A DNA stretch of 64,000 bases from Metellina segmentata (GCA_947359465.1 OX375879.1:121908557-121972556), one strand, 5' to 3'; numbered from the stretch's first letter, positions 45,438 through 55,929 are shown. The notes: generated by a model from the sequence alone, not told the origin. Numbers and translations are program-made.

Positions 45438-46467
45438 ATAAAATGTAATTGAGGAAGATTTGTGTTGTATAGTGTAATATTATTGCGAATCATGTTTTGA
45501 GTTGAGTGAAATGGAGATTTTTGTAGTTATGGGCATTTCACTTAAATGTTTCTTTTTTCTTTCTGGAGATTTTAAGTGCTAAAATTGTGAATCATGTTTG
45601 TTCGGAGTGAAATTGGTAGCCTTGTAATTATGAAATATTCATCTATGATATCAGTATCTTTTGCTGAGGATTTTAAATGTTTAAAGTTGTAAACTATGTT
45701 TTGCGTATGGTGGAATTGATTTCTTGTATCTATGTTCTTCACTCGAGTACTTTTCGCTGAAAGCTACGTGCAAATTTAAATTATGTTTTGTGTAGAGTGG
45801 AAATTAATTTTGTGTTTAGGATGTTTTCACTCTGTCATTCTAAACCACTGTCGAAGATTTGTAGTTTTAAAATTGCAACTCATGACGTGTGTTGAGTGAA
45901 ACTTAGGAATTTGGTTTTCGCTTAACAAGATTGATATTTTATATATGTTTTGGTGTATTTTGGTTGGTTTAATGAAAGTATTATTATAGTTCGTATGGTT
46001 TGTTTATTCTGGGTTCGCTTAGCGAAAATATTGAATTTAGAAATATGCTTTGTTGTATTTTTGTCTGGTTAATGGAATTTGTATAGTTCGTATTGTGTAT
46101 TGAAATTTTGGGTTTCGCTTAACGAAATTCTTATATGTGATGTGGTTAATGTGATTTGGTTTTAGTTTTAACGAACTTGGTATAAGTCTTAAAGTTTGGT
46201 GTTTATTTTGTTTTTATTTTAATTTGTGGTATTTGAGCCTTGAGTGACCATACTGTAAGGGAGTAGAAAGTTACTCCGGTATATGAATTTTAAATTGATT
46301 GGATTTAACTTGCCTTACACATATTCTTGAGTCACGGTTTCAGGATATGGTGGTGGTAAGTGATCTGTTATTCTGAATTGCCAGTGGGTGATTATCCGTG
46401 CGTCTGTGGATGCGTACGTTGAAAACTTTTCACCTTTGGGAAAAGTTTTTTCAGTAGTGGGGGCGGT
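45438..46467 (+). other. Non-coding 3' internal region of the gypsy element
   Basis: Consists largely of degenerate direct repeats of about 100-120 bases around AATTGTGAATCATGTTTTG and GAGTGAAATTGG, then around TTCGCTTAACGAAAT. A purine-rich GTAGTGGGGGCGG (46455) next to the LTR is a plausible polypurine tract. Normal gypsy elements have integrase here; this one has none. Confidence 0.6.
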
Positions 46468-46932
46468 TGTACCATAATTTGTACTTGCCGACCCTTTTCC
46501 CTAACACGTGGACGCTGGAATGTTTCGGAATGCGAAAACAACTTTAGTCTTCGCACGTGCGGCGACGGCCCGTTTGATCCATTCACAGCTGGAGTTTCCG
46601 TCGGTTCCCCAATCTCGTATTTGGGATCAGGTTTTTGCGGTGGGGGTGTTTCTGTTCGGCAGAGAACATAAACATCTCTAGAGGGCTCGGAATTCACCCC
46701 CCCCCCCTCTCGTTGTCAGCGGCGGTTCTGCGAAGCGAACGTGGATTTTGAGAGAATTCGGACTCGAGATTCAACGAGAGACAGACGTCTCTGTTTTGCC
46801 AATTTTGTTACTTTGGCTTCAGGCAGGTTTCGGTTGTCGAAGGCTGTGCCCATAATTATCTTGTAAATATTTATGTAAATAAATAGTTTAATTTTAAATC
46901 AGCTGTCCGTCAAATTCTTACATGACGGTACA
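46468..46932 (+). repeat. Gypsy 3' LTR
   Basis: 465 bases, TGTACCATAATTTG to CATGACGGTACA; near-identical to the 5' LTR. AATAAATAGTTTAATTTT (about 46879) may serve as poly(A) signal. Confidence 0.92.
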
Positions 46933-47089
46933 AGACATAATCTTGTCAGTATTTATTCCCCCAAGCTTTTCAAATGATCGAACACTCTTTCGGAATTAGT
47001 TGAAAACCCTTTTCTGGATGTTCACTTTTCCTGTCCTCTTTCTTTCAAAAGAATTTTAACAAACGTTCTCTTTTCTGATATTCATCTTC

Positions 47090-47240
47090 TGGCAGCCCTA
47101 GTCCGAGGACAACACCTCACTCTCCACATTTCGACTGCAACGTGAGGGCATTTGAAGTCAGATTTAACCGTCTCCCTCGAACACGTTTGGTCTTTGAATA
47201 GATGGAGTTTTGAACTTACAACCACCCGGTTGCTATTCCG
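47090..47240 (-). repeat. SINE fragment, minus strand
   Basis: Reverse-strand SINE phrases GTCCGAGGACAACACCTCAC, TCTCCACATTTCGAC and a tRNA-like remnant ending GAACTTACAACCACCCGGTT. Confidence 0.5.
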
Positions 47241-47269
47241 CAACTCACGCACGTGAAATCTTAGTAGGC

Positions 47270-48321
47270 TGAGCAATGGTGAGAGGAGATTCGAAACGTG
47301 TGACCAACATGTCGACTAGTAGTCAAAGTCTTCTGGCCAAAATTGACTTGGTTGGCATCTTGTTTTCTCGTTTGGTGATACAACATCTTATGACAGGGTA
47401 CGCGTGTGAATGCGCATTTCTATGGAGACGAAAAAAAAGTGACGAACTCACCTAACTCTACTATGTCCCATTAACCAATCAGATAATGAATCAATGGGTG
47501 GGCGTATCTACCGTATCCTTGGACCGATCAGATGATGAATGCTCGTTTCCACCCGATGTCTGAAAATAATCTAAGGGTGCCTTCACACGAAGGAGATCGA
47601 TCGCTCTGGCTGGTCTGAAAGCGACGGAACTTACATGGAAACCATAGGAGCAGCACTTCACACGAGAAGACTAGCAGGAGACCGGTAAGAGAGACCAAAA
47701 AATAGTCACCGAGGAAGTTCAGTCTCCGGCGACTTTTTTTATGTCGTGGTTTATTTTATTCCAGAAACAAAACATAAGAGCTTTTATATTCTCTAGTACA
47801 AGTTTATATATTCGCGATCGTTAAAGACAGAGTAAAAATTTCTACGGATTTGAAATCTGCGGAAAATTTTACACCAGATCGATACCTTAAATGTGCTTTT
47901 CTTTAAATAAATAATATTTCTATTGTAACTTTTATATTTACGTCAAATGCGGCTAAATTCGGACTGCGAAAATATAAAAGTTGGAATTGAAATTTATTTA
48001 TTTAAAGAAATTCACATTTAAGGTATCGATCTGATGTAAAATTTTCCGCAGATTTCAAATCCGTTGAAATTTTTAATCTGTCTTTGACGATGCTGATTTT
48101 ACAAAAAAAAAAAAAAACATTCCAGTCAAAAATTTTGTTTTGTTCTCTTCGATCGAATAGTTTATGTGCAGGAACTGAATCTGTAAACATTTCCTGGTGA
48201 CAATATCAAGCGACCGATCTGAGAGATCGATCTCCTTCGTGTGAAGGCGCCCTAAGGGTCACTTGACTACTAGTTTTGGCGATACGATCCTGTGCACATC
48301 AAAGTGTTTCGCATTGCTCCG
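47270..48321. repeat. MITE-like family S copy carrying an inserted Harbinger MITE
   Basis: Left part 47270-47574 and right part 48253-48321 join into the same sequence as 26410-26640 (AATCTAAGGGTCACTTGACT in place of AATCTAAGTGTCACGTGACT). The insertion 47575-48252 lies between, with TAA on both sides. Confidence 0.6.
47575..48252. mobile_element. PIF/Harbinger-type MITE
   Basis: Ends GGGTGCCTTCACACGAAGGA and TCCTTCGTGTGAAGGCGCCC form inverted repeats through GATCGATC, flanked by TAA (47572-47574 and 48253-48255). It has internal inverted modules TTTGAAATCTGCGGAAAATT (47849) and its reverse (48040-48065). Non-coding. Confidence 0.8.
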
Positions 48322-48425
48322 TCTTCTTTTATTTTTCCAGTATGGGGCCACCGCGACCCCGAACACTAGTGTAAAGGATATTTCGCAATGTGTTAGATGC
48401 TTAAAACTGTATTACTCTTTCACAG

Positions 48426-48588
48426 GTTGGACAGCGACTTATCGGTGAAAGTGGCCGACTTTGGTCTGTCTCGCAACGTTTGTGATCGGAAGTACTACTG
48501 CAGCGACAACAGGAAGAGGAAGTTGCCCTACAAGTGGATGGCGCCCGAATGCATGGACAAACTCACGTTTTCGGAAAAGACAGACGTT
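48426..48588 (+). CDS. RTK exon: DFG motif and activation loop
   Basis: Exon from TTTCACAG to GTT|GTGAGT; residues 438-492. VKVADFGLSR carries the metal-binding Asp449. The activation loop has adjacent tyrosines (461 and 462) in DRKYYCSDN, the arrangement that Met and Ron use for activation by trans-phosphorylation. LPYKWMAPE closes the activation segment, and FSEKTDV runs into WSYGVVLWE of the next exon. All features indicate an active kinase. Confidence 0.93.
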
Positions 48589-48999
48589 GTGAGTATTCAA
48601 TCATCTGAGTTCTCATTCTGTAGTGGCTCCTCGCATTTCAACTCATTAAACAATGCAAATATTTCGGTTCAAACTAAGGTTGTTAGAACAACTCTATTTC
48701 ACATCGCAAACACATTGCATACTGTATCATTGAGTAAACCACAGCTATTCAAATACGTACTAAACCTAGTACATTGTTCGTAATTATTATTAAAACGCAT
48801 CAACGTATAATAGAAAGTTCAACCTCTAGTGTATATTGAGCTCCAAGTTAAAACGTCTCATTATCGGATCAAATAGATAACCAATGAGAATTTATAATTA
48901 GAATAAAAAGAATAAAAAATATTGTTCTTACTGTGAATTTAGCCTTTAAAGAAAGCAATTTTTCATACAGAAACTCGATTGAAAGTAATATGGTAATTT
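48589..48999. other. Unassigned intron sequence
   Basis: AT-rich intron. 48725-48855 resembles 39460-39600 (ACCACAGCTATTCAAATACG and ATTATTAAAACGCATCAACG), so an unclassified repeat is present at both places. Confidence 0.5.
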
Positions 49000-49300
49000 A
49001 TAATTAACGTCGTACTAGACGCAACACAACGGGCCATTGACGACGATCGGGGATCAATCCCTTAAAGGAAAGATCCGAGTACAACACCACGTCATTTGGA
49101 ACCGCAGTCAGATGACAAGGGAACTCCTGAGCTGACACCCCACTCTCCAAACTTCCACACCAACCAACGTGAGTACTTTCGGCCATAACGTTGCACCAGC
49201 CGTCTTTACACCACATTCTTGCAAACATCAGTGCACCGACTTCGATTCGAACAAGGAACCTTCCTCTCTAGAGTCCAACACCTTAACCACCTAATCTCTT
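49000..49300 (-). repeat. Near-complete SINE copy, minus strand
   Basis: AATTAACGTCGTACTAGACG, CACAACGGGCCATTGACGAC, GATCAATCCC, CACCCCACTCTCCAAACTTC and the head GATTCGAACAAGGAACC (B-box complement) to ACACCTTAACCACC (A-box complement). Confidence 0.75.
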
Positions 49301-49378
49301 TTAATCGATTCGGTTGGTCTTCTCGATTGAAAGAGTTTTCAATTGATGAAACACAATCAGTTTTTCCTTTCAGCAAAT

Positions 49379-50145
49379 AGGGGGCTCCGCTCCCTGCTCG
49401 CTTATGCTCGCCAACCCCCGGTGATTGCTACGCAATTCCATTAAACAAATTTTAAAAATAATTATTCCACCATAAAGAGTACATTGTAAGCTTTCTCGTG
49501 GTATTTTCAAATTTTAAAACTAATAGTATTAAGCTATAGATATGGCAGTTTTAGTTTTGTATCGGAAATTACGATCTAAAAGTTCCGAAATCTGTATGAC
49601 CAACTTTTAGTCGCATCGAATTTCTTAATAAACCGATTTCAAAAATAATTATAACATAAGAAAGAGTACATTCTAAAGTTTCCTGTGATGTTTTAAAATT
49701 TAAAAACGTAACAAGCTATAGATATGACAGCTTTAACAATAAAATAACGAAAAATTTCGGATTTTTCCTGAATTTCAAAAAAAAAAAATATTACCAGGAA
49801 CCAAATTGAAATTTTTGAAGAAACTCGGCGAGGTGCAAAAATTCACGTTTAGAGATGCTCTAAAAAAAATCACGTCCGAAGACTGAAAATTTGTTCGTGT
49901 TTTGCTCACTCACGTTAGAAATTTCGCTTTTTTCGAGTTTGACACTTAATGCACCCTAAATTAATAAACCGCATCCAAAAAAAATCTTCATCTTGTTCCC
50001 TGTACAATTTTGAACAAACCATGTTAATTTCGTAATTTTTTTATTCGTAGTAACTCGGGAAACAGTCTAAGAATGGATAGAAAAAAGCGAGTTTTCAATC
50101 CTGCGGCGGCGGCAGTAACTTTTTTTAATATAGAGAGATTATACT
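49379..50145 (-). mobile_element. Helitron-like element, family 2
   Basis: On the minus strand it starts TCTCTATATTAAAAAAAG (50143) and ends in the hairpin-rich GCGAGCAGGGAGCGGAGCCC followed by CCTA (49379). The GC-rich tail resembles that of the tandem pair at 20426-21717, though the bodies differ. Non-coding. Confidence 0.6.
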
Positions 50146-50439
50146 CTTGAGATCAGATCAAACAGCAACGTTTTCAACCATCGGTGTCTTCACGTTTCAC
50201 TATTAATTCGCCAGCTGAAACAATCCTTCTCTGCTGATGACCTCGGTAGCATCATTGGCGTAACTTTTTTGTGAACTTAGCGAGCGGCAAAAGCGTTGCC
50301 ACCTTTTTAGTTTTGCACCTGATCTCTTTACGTGATAAGAAGATTTCACCAAGCATTTCTTGTGTACTTAGGACAATAAAAGTTTTTCTTTGTACTTAGA
50401 ATAACAAAAGTTTGTCTTTGTACTTACGATAGTAATTGG

Positions 50440-50715
50440 CAATTTTTAATTAACGTCGTACTAGTGCAACACAGCGGGCTATTAACGACGGTCCTGGATC
50501 AATCCCTTAAGGAAAAGATTCGAGGACAACACTTCGTAATTTTGAACCACGGTCAGATGATGAAGCAACACCTGAGCTGGCACCCCACTCTCCAAACTTC
50601 CACACCAACCCAACGTGCAGACTTTCGGCCACGATAAATTTAAAGTGCACCATCCGCCATTACACCATACGCTTACAAACATCCATGCAAGGACCCGAAA
50701 CTTTTCGATCCAGGT
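50440..50715 (-). repeat. SINE copy, minus strand
   Basis: TTTTAATTAACGTCGTACTA, CAACACAGCGGGCTATTAAC, GAACCACGGTCAGATGATGA, CACCTGAGCTGGCACCCCAC, and a shortened tRNA-like head. Confidence 0.75.
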
Positions 50716-50965
50716 ACTTACTATAGATCAATATAAGTAAATATAATTACAATTCACTTAAATTTGTGTGAGCCCAGACCCCATCAAAAACCAGAAAATT
50801 CTCATATTCCAGTACAAACTTCGGGTAGGCAGGGAACTTCTCATGGGGGTGTTTGTCCTCAAGCGCCACCTGTTTGTGCTAGATAGCATATTAACCTTCC
50901 TAGTGGTTGTCTCGACGAGGTATCTCGTCATTAGCGAAACTGACCAAATCTTGATGGGCGTGATA

Positions 50966-51891
50966 CAGGGTTTGTCCGTAAAGTTATGAGACTGGCCACC
51001 GCGCGGCGCTCCAGACGCCAGCAGCGCGCTCCCTGGGTGTGGTATTTATGGTGGGGGGTTTAAACTATGCAACGCACCGGGCGGCAGTCGCTTCCGAGCT
51101 CTGACGCAGTGAGGATCACGCGTGATGCAAAAGCTGTTTTTGAGTTTTTGTCACGGCAGAAAACGTCAAAAATGGAGCGTTTGCTGCAGCAGCGCTACAC
51201 GATTAAATTTGTTTTTACCTGGGCATAACCGCTTCCGAGAGGCTTCCCGTGGTTAAGGAGGCTTACAAAGACGACGCCCTGTCAAGGGCTCAGGTTTTCC
51301 GGTGGTTCAGTGAGTTAAAGAAAGGACGGGAGACCCTTGAAGACATGGAGCGATCTGGACCCCCTTCAACGAGTGGTTTGGACGAAAATGTGATCAAGGT
51401 GGGTGGTCCACAAAGAATTTGTATCTCCAGGACGAACCATCAACGCCGTTTTCTACAAAGAAGTCCTTGCGCGCCTGCACAAAGCCGTCAAACGGAAACG
51501 ACCAGAGATTACCGATCGCTGGAAGCTCCAGCCCACACAGCCTCGTTATGATTGCCTACGTGGCCCCCGGATAAGAGTTGCAACCTTGCAGCAGCCACCG
51601 TACAGCCCTGATGTGTTCCCAGCACACCTTTTCCTGTCCCCAAAGCTCAAGAGAAGCCTTGAAAAGTCACCGTTTCGAAGATGTTCCCGCCATCCAACGA
51701 GCTGTCACAGAGTCTCTGAAAGAGGTTGCGTCAGCTGACTTCCAGGGAGCCTTTGCATCGTGAGACCTGCGTTGACAGCGGTGTATCGACGCCCAAGGAA
51801 ACTATTTTGAAGACTTTTAACAATATGTACGGATCGGATCAATAAATTATTTTCACCAGACCCAGCCTCATTACTTTACGGACAAACCCTG
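50966..51891 (+). mobile_element. Mariner transposon with internal deletion
   Basis: Ends CAGGGTTTGTCCGTAAAG and CTTTACGGACAAACCCTG are perfect inverted repeats, flanked by TA (50964-50965 and 51892-51893). 926 bases, shorter than the 1.3 kb usual for mariner. Confidence 0.9.
51172..51763 (+). pseudogene. Mariner transposase, central part deleted
   Basis: ATG at 51172 gives MERLLQQRYTIKF, then after a frameshift VKEAYKDDALSRAQVFRWFS and ELKKGRETLEDMERSG, the helix-turn-helix region. The frame then jumps to KEFVSPGRTINAVFYKEVLA and to ATLQQPPYSPDVFP (final catalytic Asp region), PKLKRSLEKS and ending AIQRAVTESLKEVASADFQG, AFAS. The middle with the first catalytic Asp is missing, so it is inactive. 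Confidence 0.85.
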
Positions 51892-52014
51892 TATCTCGTC
51901 ATGGAAAAAAATTGACCAGATCTTGATCTTGTTGTTATAGAATAGTAGCCTTATCTTGATGACGAGATATCTCGTAAACTAACTATCTAACTGTACTGTT
52001 GTCCTTTATTGCAG

Positions 52015-52151
52015 TGGTCCTATGGGGTCGTTCTATGGGAAATCTTGACACGTGGTTTGAAGCCTTATCCAGCTCTCGATAACTCCGAATTACACGAATA
52101 TTTCCAGCGCGGACACAGACTTCCCTGGCCTGAATACTGTTCAAAGGAACT
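52015..52151 (+). CDS. RTK exon: C-lobe helices F and G
   Basis: Exon from TTTATTGCAG to AACT|GTGAGT; enters phase 0, leaves phase 2; residues 493-537 plus two bases. WSYGVVLWEILTRG is helix F, followed by PYPALDNSELHEYFQRGHRL and WPEYCSKEL, the helix G region with the PEYC motif typical of Met-type kinases. The upstream intron ends with a GACGAGATATCTCGT palindrome only about 30 bases before the acceptor. Confidence 0.93.
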
Positions 52152-52415
52152 GTGAGTATTCAAATTACGTTGAGTAAGTAGTGGAGCGAAACCAAAAGAA
52201 GAGAAAAAGCTCTAAAAGTTTTGAAATGGCAAATAATGCTTGAATTACATCGCATCATTCACATTAAAATATATTTCACTATAAGAAGTATCAATATCGA
52301 TAAGACTTGAAAGATAAGTATAACGTTTATCGTTAAAAAAACAATGGTCTACAGACTGGATTGGTGGAATGGTTTAGATGTTTTACTTAAACACGCGGGG
52401 TCGTCTAATAAGTTA

Positions 52416-52502
52416 CCCTGGGAAAACGGAAAACCATCCTGGTGGCTATCTCTCCCGAATACGTATCTCGTCATCTTCAAGACTGACCAGATTTTAATGC
52501 GA
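52416..52502. repeat. GATATC repeat family, short copy
   Basis: ACGTATCTCGTCATCTTCAA and GACTGACCAGATTTTAATGC follow the family order. It lies in the intron just after the helix F/G exon. Confidence 0.45.
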
Positions 52503-52734
52503 CAAGTTCAAATGGGACTTTTAGATGAAAGTATTTTCTCTTTTCTCGAATTTCTTTCTGCTATTACGTGTGTCATACGCGTATTGTTAAATTATGCTAA
52601 GTCCGAAACATCCTACAGTTGACTCACTCTGCTTCCTTGATTGATTCACTCGTTCTCTGCCCATTAACTACTCTGAGACTGTTCGGTAAATGCTTCCTGC
52701 TCTCCAACTGTTTCGACCCTGCTCTTCGTTCTCG

Positions 52735-53022
52735 AAGCTGTCCTCGATTAACTCTTCTCGCAGTCCCTGTTCCCTATTATTTATTCTCGGAGTTATCCTC
52801 GATGAACTATCCCCGGAGTTGTCCTCGATGAACTAATCCCGGAGTTGTCCTCGATGAACTGTTCTCGTAGTCCCTGTTCTCGATGGACTATCCTCGGAGT
52901 TGTCCTCGATGAACTATCCCCGGAGTTGTTCTCGATGAACTATCCCCGGAGTTGTTCTCTATGAACTATTGCCTCGATAGTCGACCTCGATAAGTTGTTC
53001 TCTCAGTCCCTGTTCTCGATTA
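52735..53022. repeat. 26-bp minisatellite
   Basis: About ten imperfect units of ATCCCCGGAGTTGTCCTCG plus ATGAACT. Units vary (TTCTCG, AGTCCCTG forms). It abuts the LTR at 53026. Confidence 0.85.
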
Positions 53023-53025
53023 ACT

Positions 53026-53375
53026 TGTTGGATGGGTTCTTTCTGTTGCTTCCAAAGTCATAGTAAGTCAAGCCAGCAGTTTTTAGTCCCAAGATAATTT
53101 ATTGCATGAAAAGGGACATGATACGTAACATAGATATTACATGAACAGAAATCATTATCTAGTAAATAACGACGGTAGCGCACAGATTAACTTCATATGG
53201 AAGAAAAACCAATAGTAGGTCTCTTCTCCCTCGTCTTTCTCAAGACTCTTCCCCGATCTTGGCAACCCTTCGCTGGGTTGTCGCGCTTGACACTCGCCAA
53301 CCGCTCCAGTTGGCACTCGTCAATCTCTCCACTGGGCGACAGCTTCTTGACACGCCCCGACCAAGAGTGAAATTA
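53026..53375 (-). repeat. LTR of the second gypsy element
   Basis: Same sequence as the solo LTR at 2285-2636 (TGTTGGATGGGTT; AGCAGTTTTTAGTCCCAAGA; CAACCCTTCGCTGGGTTGTC). With coding pieces to its right on the minus strand, it would be the downstream (3') LTR. The right border is approximate. Confidence 0.65.
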
Positions 53376-53754
53376 CACCTTCTGTAACTGATTTCACAAT
53401 TATGAAAAGAATATTACACATGTACCATGTACACAATAATACAAAAAATAAATATATTGGATTAAAGTTCAGCTGTAAAGGAAACAAACTAAAATGTCCA
53501 CACTGCAAAAGTCCTTATAATGTTCTAATTGTAGAAGTGAGCAAATGGTATCTGTTTCCAAATACATACATCCCGCAGGGATTATAGGGTTTTACATGGC
53601 GAAAAATAAATTCAACCATACACCAACTTATATATGTATATGTAAAAAGAATTAAATACCATTTTACAAATTAATTAACAAAACAGCAAGATAAACCATT
53701 AAGTTCACACAATAAAGAAACAGTACCTTTTTTAGTACATAGTCAGATTTCATT

Positions 53755-54674
53755 ATGACTCCTGATCAAGATAAGACAGAGCATCTGCACTCCGGTGTTG
53801 GAAACCTGGTCTATAAGTTATAAAATGGTTCCATTTTTGCAGTTCTAAGGCCCATCTTGTCAAATTAGGACTCTTGGGGGGGGGTTTCGTTTAGGTACTT
53901 TAAAGGGTTTTGATCGGTGATTATCTCTACCTTAGCTCCATAAATCCATTTATCGAACTTATTCAAACCAAAAAGTACTGCCTAAGCCTCTTTTTCAATA
54001 CTCGACCAGTTTCCCTGTGTTTGAGAAAGCTTTTGACTGGCAATAGTTTATCGAACGCTTGTTGTTAGACCTTCCCCTAAGGGACAATATTAGGACCCTT
54101 TTTCTTGGTTAATTCAGTGTGTGGAGTTGACACTTCTGCATAATTGGGAAATATAAGTGAGGTAAAAAATCTTATCAACCCCAACACTGACCAAACCTCC
54201 TTCTTATTTGTGGGTCTCGATAACTTTTTAATGAATAAAATTTTGTCTTTGTCGGGCGCATATTCGCCCCCTCCTATCGCGTGACCTAAATATTTGATTT
54301 TTTTTAGCAGCAAATGTACATTTGTCAATGCGAACGGGAAAACCTAACTTCTCTAAATCAATTAATACTAACTCCATATGTTTTAAATGTTCTTTTAAAG
54401 TCTTAGAGAAAATCACGACATCTTCCATGTACGCTTGGGCATACTCGTTATGTGATTTATGTGCACGGTTCATTTCTCTCTGAAATGTACCCGAGGCTCC
54501 TGACAAACCAAAAGGCACAGTTTTCCACTGATAAACCCCATTGTGAGTGGTGAATGCAGTCAAAGGTTTGCTTGACTCATCCATTTTGATTTCCCAATAC
54601 CCCTTCAAAAGATCTAGACTAGTCAGCCAATGTGCTGCCCCAGCCTCAAAAATTAACTCTTTCATATCCTTCAT
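53755..54674 (-). pseudogene. Gypsy reverse transcriptase and RNase H, broken
   Basis: Minus strand from 54674: WLTSLDLLKGYWEIKMDESS (RT palm), FTTHNGVYQWKTVPFGLSGA, AYMEDVVIFSKTLKEHLKHM in which the YxDD core is YMED, so one catalytic Asp is lost. Then the thumb LGHAIGGGEYAPDKDK (after a frameshift at about 54310), and an RNase H around 54030-53760 (NWSSIEKEA, LNKFDKWIYGAKVEIITDQN, then PLKYL) with several stops. It lies beside the LTR at 53026. Confidence 0.78.
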
Positions 54675-54937
54675 CGTAAATACTGATCACTGATTGTCCA
54701 GCAATAATTGCGGATCTATTTAAAGTCGGGGTCCTTTTCTCGGAACCGAACCTGTACGAGGACAATATAGTGGAGATTGCTAGAGCTGTGATAACTGCTC
54801 ATGGCATCATTTGAACAAGACTCGTCGTAGACACGACATCATCATCGTAAATACTGGTACCTTAGTAACAGCATTTAATATATAATTTAGTTATAGAAAA
54901 AGAGAGGATTGAGCATTGAATAAATCACACTGTCATC

Positions 54938-54942
<5 letters not shown>

Positions 54943-54966
<24 letters not shown>
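54943..54966 (+). repeat. TA microsatellite
   Basis: About twelve TA units between the RT and integrase fragments. Confidence 0.9.
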
Positions 54967-54969
<3 letters not shown>

Positions 54970-55059
54970 TTCAAATAGGGATAGATAACGTAGTATCCAA
55001 TCAACCTGAAGTGGGCGGGACTAAACGTGATACGATTGATTTCCATATTAATTCTTGTT

Positions 55060-55600
55060 TATAAACATACTTTGACAGGTATTTCCCTATATGCCCATAA
55101 CATTTATGGAACATGCCACTGTCGTCCATTTTTCCGGATTACATGATGCAACATCCTTTTTAAAGTCTGGTTAAACCTCTCGACCAATCCATTTGATTGC
55201 GGGTATAGAGGTGTAGAGAACCGTGGACATGCCCCGAACCTCATCTCAAACTGCTTTGTTAAAGCAGAATTAAAATTATTCCCATTATCTGATGCGATAA
55301 TGTTTGGAATACCGGTCCTACAGAATATGTGTTACAATGCTTCACACGTTGCCTTCGCTGTTAAACCTGTAAGTGGAAACGCCTCAGCCCATATGGTGTG
55401 CTGGTCCACTAAACATAGAATATATCGGTGACCCTTAGAACTCGGTGGATCAATCGGACCTATGATGTCGATATTCACCACCTGAAATGGTAACTCCGGT
55501 CTAGTCACAGGTGTGATCGGTGCTCGATCCTTCATCTTCACCTTTCGTGTTAGCTAACAATTTTTGCAACTTTCACAAAAGTTCTCTCCAGTAACATCTA
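55060..55600 (-). pseudogene. Gypsy integrase core fragment
   Basis: Minus strand: MKMKDRAPITPVTRPELPFQ, VVNIDIIGPIDPPSSKGHRY with the first catalytic Asp, ILCLVDQHTIWAEAFPL; then, with frame changes, a GIPNIIASDN stretch (second Asp), CPRFSTPLYPQSNGLVERFN (catalytic Glu), MLHHVIRKNGRQWHVP and AYREIPV. It stops abruptly at about 55060. It is upstream of the RT fragment on this strand, the reverse of usual gypsy order. Confidence 0.78.
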
Positions 55601-55929
55601 TCAAATCCGGCCCGAATCCCATAAACTCGAATTTTTTTAAATTAAATAATCGATTGTTCAAACCTAACTTTAAAGTCGCGAAATCGTTTACTAAGCAATC
55701 GATTGTAAATTAATCAATTTTATATTTTTCAACCATTAGTTTGGAGAATTCTAGCAAAAATAATAAATTAAACTATTAATAATATTTTTTTAATAAAGAG
55801 GAATTAGAAAAGCAAATTTTGTAAGAAATGAAGACGATTGCAAAAAGACAAACTTTAGAAAAGAAACAGATTTTGAGAAAATACTGAAGAAACAAATGAC
55901 TTCACATGAAATGGAGTCAAAGTAAAATA

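Larger units (their letters stand above)
40792..46932 (+). mobile_element. Gypsy-type LTR retrotransposon with rearranged pol
   Basis: LTRs of 461 and 465 bases begin TG, end CA and are nearly identical; AGAC on both sides (40788-40791 and 46933-46936) is a 4-bp target duplication. So this is one complete, fairly recent insertion. A candidate primer-binding site is TGGTGGCAGCGGGG at about 41264. Inside are a gag (42116-43153 and beyond) and a pol frame (43123-45437) in which the order is protease, integrase zinc-binding, an integrase C-terminal-like piece, RT thumb and RNase H. The RT palm and integrase core are missing, so it cannot move alone. Confidence 0.9.
50890..51985. repeat. GATATC palindromic repeat, split by a mariner
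   Basis: Left part 50890-50965 (AACCTTCCTAGTGGTTGTCT, CGACGAGGTATCTCGTCATT) and right part 51892-51985 (CTCGTCATGG to GACGAGATATCTCGT). The interruption falls exactly on the TA of a GAGATATCTC palindrome. The right end is about 30 bases before the exon at 52015. Confidence 0.65.

Noticed and set aside
52735..53022. CRISPR-like array
   Set aside because: Units are contiguous and diverged with no unique spacers, in a eukaryotic intron; it is a minisatellite.
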